Of a DNA stretch of 64,000 bases, positions 45,147 to 53,338 are shown piece by piece. Location: contig NZ_JAUNLM010000008.1 in the NCBI RefSeq assembly GCF_030532265.1, forward strand, positions 1 through 64,000. Reading direction: 5' to 3'. The position numbers and the translations under genes were made by a program. Every line of letters starts with the position of its first letter. Positions within the stretch are counted from its first letter, which is position 1. The notes beneath the pieces are model-generated. The model saw nothing but the letters and a program-made list of their open reading frames with translations. It was not told where the DNA came from and did no database searches. The DNA is from Clostridium sp. GTDB lineage: Bacteria; Bacillota; Clostridia; Clostridiales; Clostridiaceae.

Positions 45147-46261
45147 GGTACTATGCAAAAAAAATATCTATAATAACAGTTGAAGTTACTTGTATGAATA
45201 CAGAACAAATATTAAATGGACTATGGAAAAGTGGTATAAAGGTTAATAAAATAAAGAGAATAGATGCTGTTACTTTAAATATGGATATATATGGAGATGA
45301 TTATGAAGATTTAAAGACAATAGTTAAAAGGTGTAATGGAAAAACTAAAATTTTAAAAAGAAAAGGAAAAATAATAAATATATCGAAATTAAAAAGAAAG
45401 ATAACATTTACTATAGGTGGGGTTTTATTCTTTTTTATATTGTTTATATTATCAACAAGAATATGGGCGATAGATATATATACAGAAAAAAATGTTACTC
45501 CATTTGAAATAAGAAAAATATTAAATGAATTTGGAATAAAGCAAGGTATTGGGAAAAGTGAAGTTGATGTTTATAGCTTAGAGAAAAAACTTGAAGATAT
45601 ACATGATGAAATATTATGGGTTAGGGCAAGAATTGAAGGTTCTACTTTAAAAGTTAAAATAGAAGAAAAAGTAAATCCACCAGATTTTTTAGAAATTTAT
45701 AATAAAGAAATATTAGCTAAAAAGGATGGAGAAGTAAAAAGAGTATATACTCAATTTGGTACAGCAGCAGTAAATCCAGGAGATATGGTTAAAAAGGGTG
45801 ATGTTTTAATATATCCATATGATGGCCTTTTAGAAGAAAAATATGAGGTTGAACCTAAAGGAAGCGTTATAGCTAATGTTTTTTACGAGAGAAGTTTAGA
45901 AGTTCAAATAAAAGGTAAAAAGTTAGAGAAAACAGGAAGAGAGGATAAAGATTTATATTTAAACTTATGGGGAAAGAAAATTTACCTAAAAAAGGCTACA
46001 AATTCATTTGAAAATTATGATAAAATAGTAGATAATACTGGATTTGTTAAGTCTATTACTTATTGTGAAATGGCAGAAAGGGAAATAAATTTAGATGAAG
46101 ATAGCGTAGTGAATGACTCTTTAAATAAGTTAGAAAACCTTCTATTAAAGGATCTTAGTAATGAAGCTAAAATAATAAAGAGAAATCATAAAGTTAAAAG
46201 TATAAAAGATGGAAAGATACAAATAATTGCACAATTTGTAGTTGAAGAAAACATAGCGTAA
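45143..46261 (+). CDS. yqfD: Sporulation protein YqfD
   Basis: Protein of 372 residues with one membrane helix (about residues 91-112, FTIGGVLFFFILFILS) separating a small cytoplasmic domain from a large external domain. NGLWKSGIKVNKIKRID near the N-terminus and GSVIANVFYERSLEVQIKG are typical. The ATGA overlap with yqfC sets the start. The external domain includes VARIEG-like beta-strand repeats (LWVRARIEGSTLKVKIEEK). Bacillus yqfD mutants fail in engulfment-stage signalling; exact function unknown. Confidence 0.92.
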   Translation: MRYYAKKISIITVEVTCMNTEQILNGLWKSGIKVNKIKRIDAVTLNMDIYGDDYEDLKTIVKRCNGKTKILKRKGKIINISKLKRKITFTIGGVLFFFILFILSTRIWAIDIYTEKNVTPFEIRKILNEFGIKQGIGKSEVDVYSLEKKLEDIHDEILWVRARIEGSTLKVKIEEKVNPPDFLEIYNKEILAKKDGEVKRVYTQFGTAAVNPGDMVKKGDVLIYPYDGLLEEKYEVEPKGSVIANVFYERSLEVQIKGKKLEKTGREDKDLYLNLWGKKIYLKKATNSFENYDKIVDNTGFVKSITYCEMAEREINLDEDSVVNDSLNKLENLLLKDLSNEAKIIKRNHKVKSIKDGKIQIIAQFVVEENIA

Positions 46262-46299
46262 ATTTAAGTAATATGTAATTGATAAGAAGGTGATAAACA

Positions 46300-48384
46300 T
46301 TGAATATAAAAGAAAAGTTATTTTTAAATAAAAGTCTATCAAAAAAGTCTAAAAAATTATATATTAAAACATTAGTTAATATAGTTACAATACTTATAAC
46401 ATATATATTGCTTATAACGGCAATAGCACCTAAACAGTATGATTTAAAGGAAGGTGAAATAGCTAGAGTTGATATAAAGGCACCAAGAGATACTGTAAAT
46501 GAAATAGCTACAAATGAAAGAATAAAAGAAGCAACTGAAAAAATAGATAAGCCTTATACTTCAAAGGGTGAAATTAGGACGGAAGCCTTAAAAAATATAG
46601 ATAATGTTTTAAACAAAGTTATAAATTTAAAAGCAACAGTGGAAAATGAAAATGATAAATTAAAAGAATTATTGAAGTTAGATAACAAATATTTAAATGA
46701 AAATGATTATAAAGTATTAATTTCACTTTCTGATTCTAAACTTAATGATATAAAGTTTGAATTAAATACAATAATAAATGAAGTTTATCAAACGAATATA
46801 GAGGATGGAAATGCTGAAAGTTTAAATAATGCAATAGATCTTGCAAACAAACAAATTGAAGCAACAGATACTAAGCCTTCTGTTAAAAAGGTTCTTAAAA
46901 AGTTAGTTATACCTGAAATAAAACCAAATTTCTTTTATGATAAAGAAAAAACAGAAGAGTTAATAAAAGAGGTTCAAAAGAATGTACCTAAAGTAATAAT
47001 TAAGAAAAATCAAACAATAGTAAGTGAGGGAGAACCTGTAACAGCAGAGCAGATAGAAATATTAAAAGATTTAGGTATTTTAGATCAAAATGGAGGGGGA
47101 AGCTTTTTACTTCTTTATTCAATGCTTGCTATATTTACTGTTGTAACATTCTTTATTCAATATTTTTATATATATAAATATCATAAAAATATATATAAAA
47201 ATACTAAGCTTGTTGTACTTATAAATATAATAAATATATTTAGTTTTATATTAGCTAGAGTTATTGGAGAAATTTCTCCCTTTGTTATTCCTCTAGCATG
47301 CGCACCAATACTTATTACTTTACTTATTGATTATAAGTTATCTCTTATAGTTTGTAGTATTAATGTAATAATTATAAGTGCATTAGTTAATTTTAATCCA
47401 CAAATAATGATTCTTGGAATATTAAATGCTATTTTAGGAGCTATAAGCTTTAGAAAGATGCAACAAAGAAATGATATTTTTTATTCATCAATATGGCTCA
47501 TGATAATAAGTGCTATAATTACATTTACAACAGGGGTATTATTATCAAACAACTTTAAAGAAATATTTATTTTTAGTGGATTATCAGCAGTAGGAGTTAT
47601 TTTTTCGGCAATACTTTCTATAGGTGTATTACCGTTTTTGGAATCAAGTTTTGATGTTGTAACAACACTTAAGCTTTTAGAACTTTCAAATCCTAATAAT
47701 CCGTTACTTAAAAAGCTTTTGATGGAAGCTCCTGGAACTTATCATCATAGTATGTTAGTTGCTAATTTAGCAGAAATGGCTGCAGAAGAAGTTAATGCTA
47801 ATCCTGTAATAGCTAGAGTAGGTGCTTATTTCCATGATGTTGGTAAGACAAAAAGACCATATTTTTTTGGTGAAAATCAATTTGGAAAAGAGAATCCTCA
47901 TGACAAAATTACAGCTAATTTGAGTACATTAATAATAACTTCTCATGTTAAAGATGGTGTTGAACTTGCAAAGGAATATAACATACCTGATGTTATAAAA
48001 GATATAATAGAACAACATCATGGAACAACGTTAGTAAAATACTTTTATTATAAAATGAAAAATAGTTCTGAAAATCCAGATGAAGTAAATGAAGAAGATT
48101 TTAGATATCCAGGTCCAATACCAAGTAGTAAAGAAGCTGGAATAATAATGTTAGCAGATAGTACAGAGGCAGCGGTTAGATCAATATCTGAACCAACTAA
48201 AGGTAAAATAGAGGAAATGGTAAATAATATAATAAAAGATAAACTTTATTCAGGACAATTAGATAATTGTGATTTGACACTTAAAGATTTAGAAACGATT
48301 AGAAAGTGTTTCTTAAAGGCTTTATATGGCATATACCATCAGCGTATAGAATATCCAAGTGAAAAAAAAGAGAAAAATAATTAA
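46300..48384 (+). CDS. pgpH: Cyclic-di-AMP phosphodiesterase PgpH (7TMR-HD)
   Basis: Membrane-bound phosphodiesterase of 694 residues that degrades c-di-AMP. An N-terminal helix near residues 27-45 is followed by an external 7TMR-HDED domain (about 50-260), then seven membrane helices (about 265-460) and a C-terminal HD domain. The HD ligands are in GTYHHSMLVANLAEM, GAYFHDVGKTKRP and EQHHGTTLVKY. It starts with TTG about 8 nt after AAGAAGGTGA. The pair yqfD-pgpH precedes ybeY as in Bacillus. Confidence 0.95.
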   Translation: MNIKEKLFLNKSLSKKSKKLYIKTLVNIVTILITYILLITAIAPKQYDLKEGEIARVDIKAPRDTVNEIATNERIKEATEKIDKPYTSKGEIRTEALKNIDNVLNKVINLKATVENENDKLKELLKLDNKYLNENDYKVLISLSDSKLNDIKFELNTIINEVYQTNIEDGNAESLNNAIDLANKQIEATDTKPSVKKVLKKLVIPEIKPNFFYDKEKTEELIKEVQKNVPKVIIKKNQTIVSEGEPVTAEQIEILKDLGILDQNGGGSFLLLYSMLAIFTVVTFFIQYFYIYKYHKNIYKNTKLVVLINIINIFSFILARVIGEISPFVIPLACAPILITLLIDYKLSLIVCSINVIIISALVNFNPQIMILGILNAILGAISFRKMQQRNDIFYSSIWLMIISAIITFTTGVLLSNNFKEIFIFSGLSAVGVIFSAILSIGVLPFLESSFDVVTTLKLLELSNPNNPLLKKLLMEAPGTYHHSMLVANLAEMAAEEVNANPVIARVGAYFHDVGKTKRPYFFGENQFGKENPHDKITANLSTLIITSHVKDGVELAKEYNIPDVIKDIIEQHHGTTLVKYFYYKMKNSSENPDEVNEEDFRYPGPIPSSKEAGIIMLADSTEAAVRSISEPTKGKIEEMVNNIIKDKLYSGQLDNCDLTLKDLETIRKCFLKALYGIYHQRIEYPSEKKEKNN

Positions 48385-48387
48385 TTG

Positions 48388-48420
48388 TTATGGGGAGTAT
48401 TAAACTCCCCATAATTTAGT
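48388..48420 (+). terminator. Terminator after pgpH
   Basis: Stem TTATGGGGAGT / ACTCCCCATAA with a 5-nt loop; the T run after it is weak, so read-through to ybeY is possible. Confidence 0.8.
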
Positions 48421-48461
48421 TTATAATATAAATATAAAATAAATATAAAGGGAGAAAAAAT

Positions 48462-48962
48462 ATGATATATGTAGATAATAGACAAGATAAAATAAATGTA
48501 ACAGAAGAATTTATTAATAAGTTAGAAAGAGTAATAAATTTTGCCCTAAAAGAAGAAGAAGTTAATGTAGATTGTGAAATATCTATGTTATTTGTTGATA
48601 ATAATGAAATAAAAGAAATAAATAATGATACAAGAGGAATAGATAGAGCAACAGACGTTTTATCATTTCCAATGTTAGATTATGAAGATAAAAAGGTATT
48701 TAAAGAAATATATTTAAATAAGGAATTTGATGAAACATTTTTAGATGGAGAAGAATTAGTTTTAGGTGATATAGTTTTATCTTTAGAGAGAGCTTTAGAG
48801 CAAAGTGAAGAATACAATCATTCCTTTGAAAGAGAAGCATGCTATTTAGTAGTTCATTCAGTTTTACATCTTTTAGGTTATGATCACATGGAAGAAGATG
48901 AGAAAAAAATAATGAGAAAAAGGGAAGAAGAAATACTTGGGAAATTAAATATTAGTAGATAA
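48462..48962 (+). CDS. ybeY: Endoribonuclease YbeY
   Basis: Zinc-dependent endoribonuclease of 166 residues involved in 16S rRNA 3'-end maturation and ribosome quality control. The motif [16 protein letters not shown] (HxxxHxxxxxH) is intact near residues 126-141. [11 protein letters not shown] near residue 65 is also typical. AAAGGGAG precedes the ATG. It starts a run with the DgkA-PAP2 gene, cdd, era and recO. Confidence 0.95.
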   Translation: MIYVDNRQDKINVTEEFINKLERVINFALKEEEVNVDCEISMLFVDNNEIKEINNDTRGIDRATDVLSFPMLDYEDKKVFKEIYLNKEFDETFLDGEELVLGDIVLSLERALEQSEEYNHSFEREACYLVVHSVLHLLGYDHMEEDEKKIMRKREEEILGKLNISR

Positions 48963-48979
48963 TAAATAAGGGTGATTTT

Positions 48980-49681
48980 ATGAGATTAAAAAAGATGGTT
49001 GATAGTTTTAATAATGCTATAGATGGGGTTATTTATACTGTTAGAACTCAAAGGAATATGAAAATTCATATGGTAGTTTCTGTATTAGTTCTTATAGGAT
49101 GTTTATTTTTTGATGTTTCAAAAATAGAATTTTTAATTTTAGCAATAACTATATCTATGGTAATAAGTGCAGAGCTTTTTAATACAGCTATAGAATCAGT
49201 TGTTGATATGAATACAAATTATTATCATCCTTTAGCTAAGATAGCAAAAAATGTTGCGGCAGGAGCTGTAATAATTACAGCCATAAATGCTGTTGTAGTT
49301 GGTTATGTTATCTTTTGGGATAAATTATCTAACTTTTCATTTATATTGCTTCATAAAATAAAGAGTTCAGAGCCTTATACAATATTTATAGTATTAGTTG
49401 TAGTTTGTATCTTAACGATAATAGTAAAAGCTATATTTGGAGAAGGAACACCTCTTAAAGGTGGTATGCCAAGTGGACATAGTGCTTTAGCTTTTTCTAT
49501 AGCTACTGCTATCTCTTTAATAACAGAAGAACCTATATGTATAGTTTTGAGTTTTATTATGGCACTTATTACAGCGCAAAGCAGGGTTGATTCTGAAGTA
49601 CATTCTTCATTAGAAGTTTTAGTTGGAGCTATTTTTGGTATATTAGTTACACTACTTATATTTACGATATTTAATGGGTAA
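48980..49681 (+). CDS. Fusion of DgkA-type undecaprenol/diacylglycerol kinase and PAP2 phosphatase
   Basis: Membrane protein of 233 residues in two parts. Residues 1-115 are a DgkA-like kinase with three helices, AIDGVIYTVRTQRNMKIH, and the hallmark SAELFNTAIESVVDM. Residues 130-233 are a PAP2-type phosphatase with GGMPSGHSALAFS and SRVDSEVHSSLEVLVGAIFG. In Gram-positive bacteria DgkA homologues phosphorylate undecaprenol. The final Asp of the PAP2 triad (SRx5Hx3D) is Glu here. AAGGGTGA lies upstream. Kinase and phosphatase in one chain suggest a balanced lipid-carrier cycle, but this is inference. Confidence 0.88.
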   Translation: MRLKKMVDSFNNAIDGVIYTVRTQRNMKIHMVVSVLVLIGCLFFDVSKIEFLILAITISMVISAELFNTAIESVVDMNTNYYHPLAKIAKNVAAGAVIITAINAVVVGYVIFWDKLSNFSFILLHKIKSSEPYTIFIVLVVVCILTIIVKAIFGEGTPLKGGMPSGHSALAFSIATAISLITEEPICIVLSFIMALITAQSRVDSEVHSSLEVLVGAIFGILVTLLIFTIFNG

Positions 49682-49777
49682 ACATATATATATAACTTTT
49701 TAAATTTCATTATTAGTGATATAATATATAGCACATATAGTTAAATAGATTATACAATTTAAAGCGAGGGATTTTAT

Positions 49778-50176
49778 ATGGTTAATGAAAATTTAATAAA
49801 AGAAGCTATAAATGTAAGAGAAAAAGCATATTGTCCATATTCAAACTTTAAAGTTGGAGCAGCAGCTCTTTTTGAAGATGGAAATATATATACAGGATGC
49901 AATATAGAAAATGCATCATATGGAGCTACAAATTGTGCAGAACGTAGTGCTATCTTTAATGGAGTTTCTAAAGGAAATAGAGTTCTTAAAGCTCTTGCAC
50001 TTATAGGAGATACAAATAGCTATACTTATCCTTGTGGAATTTGCAGACAGGTTATAACTGAATTTGCAGAAGACGAAAATATAAAAATTTATATAATAAA
50101 AAATGAAAATGACTATATAGAAAAAACTTTAGAAGAGTTAATGCCAGGTTCCTTTACAAAGAAGGATCTAGAGTAA
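49778..50176 (+). CDS. cdd: Cytidine deaminase
   Basis: Homotetramer-type zinc enzyme of 132 residues that deaminates cytidine and deoxycytidine. The zinc and catalytic residues are in [11 protein letters not shown] and [31 protein letters not shown] is the N-terminal nucleoside-binding part. GCGAGGGA lies upstream of the ATG. Era follows 11 bp later. Confidence 0.95.
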   Translation: MVNENLIKEAINVREKAYCPYSNFKVGAAALFEDGNIYTGCNIENASYGATNCAERSAIFNGVSKGNRVLKALALIGDTNSYTYPCGICRQVITEFAEDENIKIYIIKNENDYIEKTLEELMPGSFTKKDLE

Positions 50177-50187
50177 CAGGAGGAAAA

Positions 50188-51078
50188 ATGTTTAAATCAG
50201 GATTTGTTTCAATTGTAGGAAGACCAAATGTTGGAAAATCTACATTAATGAATTATATAATGGGTGAGAAGCTTTCAATAGTTTCTAATAAACCACAAAC
50301 AACAAGAAATAATATACAGACAATATTAACAACAGATGATTATCAAATGATTTTCGTTGATACACCAGGTATTCATAAGCCTAAACATAAGCTTGGAGAA
50401 TACATGGTTAATTCAGCAAAGGAATCAACTAAAGATGTTGATTTAATTCTTTTCTTAACTAATCCAGGTGAGGAGATTGGAAGAGGAGATAAATTTATAC
50501 TAGAATCATTAAGAGATAAAAAAGCTCCAGTTTTTTTAGTTATAAATAAAGTTGATGAATTTAGTAAAGAAACTGTAGCTAAAACATTAGTAGAGTTTTC
50601 AAAAGAGTTTGATTTTAAAGAAATAATTCCTATATCAGCAATGAAAGGAAAAAATGTTGATAAATTATTAGAACTTATGGTAGCAGAATTACCAGAAGGT
50701 CCTAAATATTATCCGGAAGATATGATAACTGATGTTCAAGAAAGATTTGTAGTATCAGAAATAGTAAGAGAAAAGGCTCTTAGAACATTAAGAGATGAAG
50801 TTCCACATGGTATAGCAGTAGATGTAATACAAATGAAACAAAAAGAAAATGGAACTTATCATATTGAAGTTGACTTAATATGCGAAAAAGATTCTCATAA
50901 AGGAATAATAATAGGGAAAAATGGGCAATGTTTAAAAAGAATAGGTGAATCTTCAAGATATGAATTAGAAAGATTTTTAAGAAGCAAAGTTAATATAAAA
51001 ATATGGGTTAAAGTAAGAAAAGAATGGAGAGACAACCAAATATTGCTTAAGGAACTTGGATATAAAAAGCTTAAGTAA
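50188..51078 (+). CDS. era: GTPase Era
   Basis: Essential GTPase of 296 residues that binds the 16S rRNA 3' end and assists 30S assembly. G1 [10 protein letters not shown]2 TTRNNIQ, G3 [11 protein letters not shown]4 NKVD, G5 SAMKG; the C-terminal KH domain has [31 protein letters not shown] lies upstream of the ATG. Its place between cdd and recO is conserved in Firmicutes. Confidence 0.97.
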   Translation: MFKSGFVSIVGRPNVGKSTLMNYIMGEKLSIVSNKPQTTRNNIQTILTTDDYQMIFVDTPGIHKPKHKLGEYMVNSAKESTKDVDLILFLTNPGEEIGRGDKFILESLRDKKAPVFLVINKVDEFSKETVAKTLVEFSKEFDFKEIIPISAMKGKNVDKLLELMVAELPEGPKYYPEDMITDVQERFVVSEIVREKALRTLRDEVPHGIAVDVIQMKQKENGTYHIEVDLICEKDSHKGIIIGKNGQCLKRIGESSRYELERFLRSKVNIKIWVKVRKEWRDNQILLKELGYKKLK

Positions 51079-51099
51079 ATATTTGGAGGTTGATTTTAA

Positions 51100-51840
51100 T
51101 TGTCTTTAATAAATACAAGAGGTGTTATTATTAAAGCTCTTGATTATAAAGAAAATGATAAGTTAATCTGGATTTACACTGAAGGGTTAGGTAAAATTAC
51201 AGCTGTAGCTAGGGGAGCGAAAAAAAGTAAGAGTGGTTTATTTGCAATTACACTTCCACTTTGCTATGGAGATTATACAATATTTAAAGGTAAAAATTTA
51301 TCTAATATTCAAGAAGGTAAAATAATTAATTCATTTCAAGGCCTTATGAGTAACTTAGATAAGCTTACATATTCATCATATTTATGTGAGCTTATTGATA
51401 TAGCATTAGTAGAGGGAGAGAGGAACTTATATCTTTACAAAGAGTTTATAACTACACTATATCTTTTAGATACTGATGCTATAGATTATGAGTTGCTTAT
51501 AAGGTCCTTTGAATTAAAACTTTTAAAAGCTACTGGATATGGATTGGTATTAGACTATTGTGTAAGTTGTAGAAAAAAAATAAATGTATCAAATTATATA
51601 AGTCTTTCTAATTTTGGAGGAGTTTGTGATGAATGCGAAAAAACTCATGGACTTTATGTTTCAAAGGGATGCTATAATTCATTAAAATTTTTATCTAATA
51701 CTACTGCAGATAAAATTTTTAGACTTAATTTATCAAAAGATATAAAAAAAGAAATTGAGAGAGTTACAAGCTTTATAATATCATCAAATTATTCAAAAAA
51801 ACCTAAAAGTTTAGAGATGCTAAATTACTTAAAGGAGTGA
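51100..51840 (+). CDS. recO: DNA repair protein RecO
   Basis: Recombination mediator of 246 residues that loads RecA with RecR. The OB-fold N-terminus begins SLINTRGVIIKALDYKENDKL and has ITAVARGAKKSKSG; the zinc cysteines are in CVSCRKKIN and CDECEK. It starts with TTG after TTGGAGG. It follows era after 21 bp and is clearly in the same transcript. Confidence 0.95.
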   Translation: MSLINTRGVIIKALDYKENDKLIWIYTEGLGKITAVARGAKKSKSGLFAITLPLCYGDYTIFKGKNLSNIQEGKIINSFQGLMSNLDKLTYSSYLCELIDIALVEGERNLYLYKEFITTLYLLDTDAIDYELLIRSFELKLLKATGYGLVLDYCVSCRKKINVSNYISLSNFGGVCDECEKTHGLYVSKGCYNSLKFLSNTTADKIFRLNLSKDIKKEIERVTSFIISSNYSKKPKSLEMLNYLKE

Positions 51841-51846
51841 TAATTT

Positions 51847-52443
51847 ATGAAAGAAATTACTTTAGAAAAAGTAGACCAAATAAGAGAAAGAACAGGAGTT
51901 ACTTATGAAGCTGCAAAAAAAGCATTAGAACTTAATGATGGGGATGTTTTAGAAGCTTTAATATATATAGAAAATAGTGTTGTAGTACCATTTGCTGAAG
52001 AAAATTCAAGTAAAAATGATAATGAAAAAAAATCATTAACTATTGATGAGCTTAAAACATGGTTAAAGGATATTATAGAAAAAGGAAATGTAAGTAGAAT
52101 AAGGGTAAAAAAAGATAATAAGTTAATTGTAGATGTCCCAGTAAATGCTGGAATAGCAGCAACAGTTATAGCTGTTATTATTCCGCCTATACTAGCTTTT
52201 GGAGTGATTGCAGCTGTTGCAACTAAGTTAACTATTGAAATAATAAAATCTGATGGAAGTATTGAAGTTGTAAATAAGTATGTTGAAAGTGCAGCCAAAG
52301 AAGTTAAGGGTAAGGCATTAAATTTTACTGAAATGGTTAAAGATAAAATAAATAGTACAAAAAACAAAAAGAACAAAACTAATGTTTATAGTGGAGAAGA
52401 TACTGTATATACATATAGAGTAAATTTTGATGATAAAGAATAA
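51847..52443 (+). CDS. UBA/TS-N and DUF4342 protein
   Basis: Protein of 198 residues. Residues 1-45 form a UBA-like domain (ERTGVTYEAAKKALELNDGDVLEAL), similar to the start of EF-Ts and NAC. Residues 65-150 are DUF4342, with ELKTWLKDIIEKGNVSRIRVKK and a hydrophobic stretch (about 100-125, AGIAATVIAVIIPPILAFGVIAAVA) that could enter a membrane. AAAGGAGTGA lies upstream of the ATG at 51847, 7 bp after recO. Function unknown; nascent-chain or ribosome contact is a family-level guess. Confidence 0.8.
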   Translation: MKEITLEKVDQIRERTGVTYEAAKKALELNDGDVLEALIYIENSVVVPFAEENSSKNDNEKKSLTIDELKTWLKDIIEKGNVSRIRVKKDNKLIVDVPVNAGIAATVIAVIIPPILAFGVIAAVATKLTIEIIKSDGSIEVVNKYVESAAKEVKGKALNFTEMVKDKINSTKNKKNKTNVYSGEDTVYTYRVNFDDKE

Positions 52444-52494
52444 TTAAAATACAAAATAATCAAAACTATAAAATTTTTAAGATAAAATCAATTA

Positions 52495-52613
52495 ACAAGG
52501 AATATTTTATAAATTAATTACAAAAAAATGGGAAAAGTTATGACAAAAATGGAATTGAGTGGTATAATTATATTATAATTTCAAAAAATAACAATTTATT
52601 CAATATTCCTTGT
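52495..52613. repeat. Widely spaced 12-bp inverted repeat around the ccpN-like promoter
   Basis: ACAAGGAATATT (52495-52506) and AATATTCCTTGT (52602-52613) are perfect inverted copies 95 nt apart, with the promoter at 52540-52568 between them. Confidence 0.75.
52540..52568 (+). promoter_or_regulatory. Promoter of the ccpN-like gene
   Basis: ATGACA (52540-52545) and TATAAT (52563-52568) are 17 nt apart. A second TATAAT lies at 52574-52579. Confidence 0.65.
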
Positions 52614-52633
52614 ATTAGAAAGAGGGATCGATT

Positions 52634-53266
52634 TTGAAATTGTCAGAAAGACAAGAGGAGATAATTAAGCTAGTAAAAGAAGGACAGCCTATAACTAGCG
52701 AAGCTTTAGCAGAGAAACTAGGGGTAACGAGAGCTGCCTTAAGAGCTGATCTTGCAATATTGACGATGATAGGTACATTAGATGCAAGACCTAAGGTTGG
52801 ATATGTATACTCAAATAAACCAAAGAGTAGTTTAGTAAATGAATATATAAATGAAATAAAGGTTAAAGATATTATGTCCAAACCTTCTATAGTGAATGAA
52901 AGTACAACAGTTTACGATGCAATCGTATACTTGTTTTTGAATGATGTAGGAACTTTATTTGTTGAAAATGCAGGAGTTTTAACTGGTGCAGTTTCAAGAA
53001 AAGATTTTCTTAAAATTGCAATAGGAGGCACGGATATTCATAGAGTACCTGTAGGTGTGATAATGACTAGAATGCCTAACATAGTATGTGGCACAGTTGA
53101 TGATCCAGCTTATGATATAGCAAAAAAAATAATAGAACATGAAATTGATAGTATTCCAATTGTTGAAAAAATTATGGTAGAAGATAAAGAACAATACAAA
53201 ATAGTGGGTAAAGTGTCAAAAACTAACGTTACAAGGTTATTTGTTAAACTAGGGAATAATAAATAA
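52634..53266 (+). CDS. CcpN-like transcriptional regulator with CBS domains
   Basis: Regulator of 210 residues. An HTH domain is at residues 1-60 (LSERQEEIIKLVKEGQPITSEALAEKLGVTRAALRADLAIL), and two CBS domains follow (about 72-130 and 140-205). This matches CcpN/YqzB, which represses gluconeogenic genes in Bacillus and senses nucleotides through the CBS pair. It starts with TTG about 7 nt after AGAGGGAT. The next gene is ppdK, so it may control pyruvate-PEP flux here; this link is inference. Confidence 0.88.
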   Translation: MKLSERQEEIIKLVKEGQPITSEALAEKLGVTRAALRADLAILTMIGTLDARPKVGYVYSNKPKSSLVNEYINEIKVKDIMSKPSIVNESTTVYDAIVYLFLNDVGTLFVENAGVLTGAVSRKDFLKIAIGGTDIHRVPVGVIMTRMPNIVCGTVDDPAYDIAKKIIEHEIDSIPIVEKIMVEDKEQYKIVGKVSKTNVTRLFVKLGNNK

Positions 53267-53338
53267 TTAAACTTAGCTAACTACGGTAATATTGCCGATA
53301 GTATAGATAACATTAGTATTGAACGGAGGAGTATTGAG

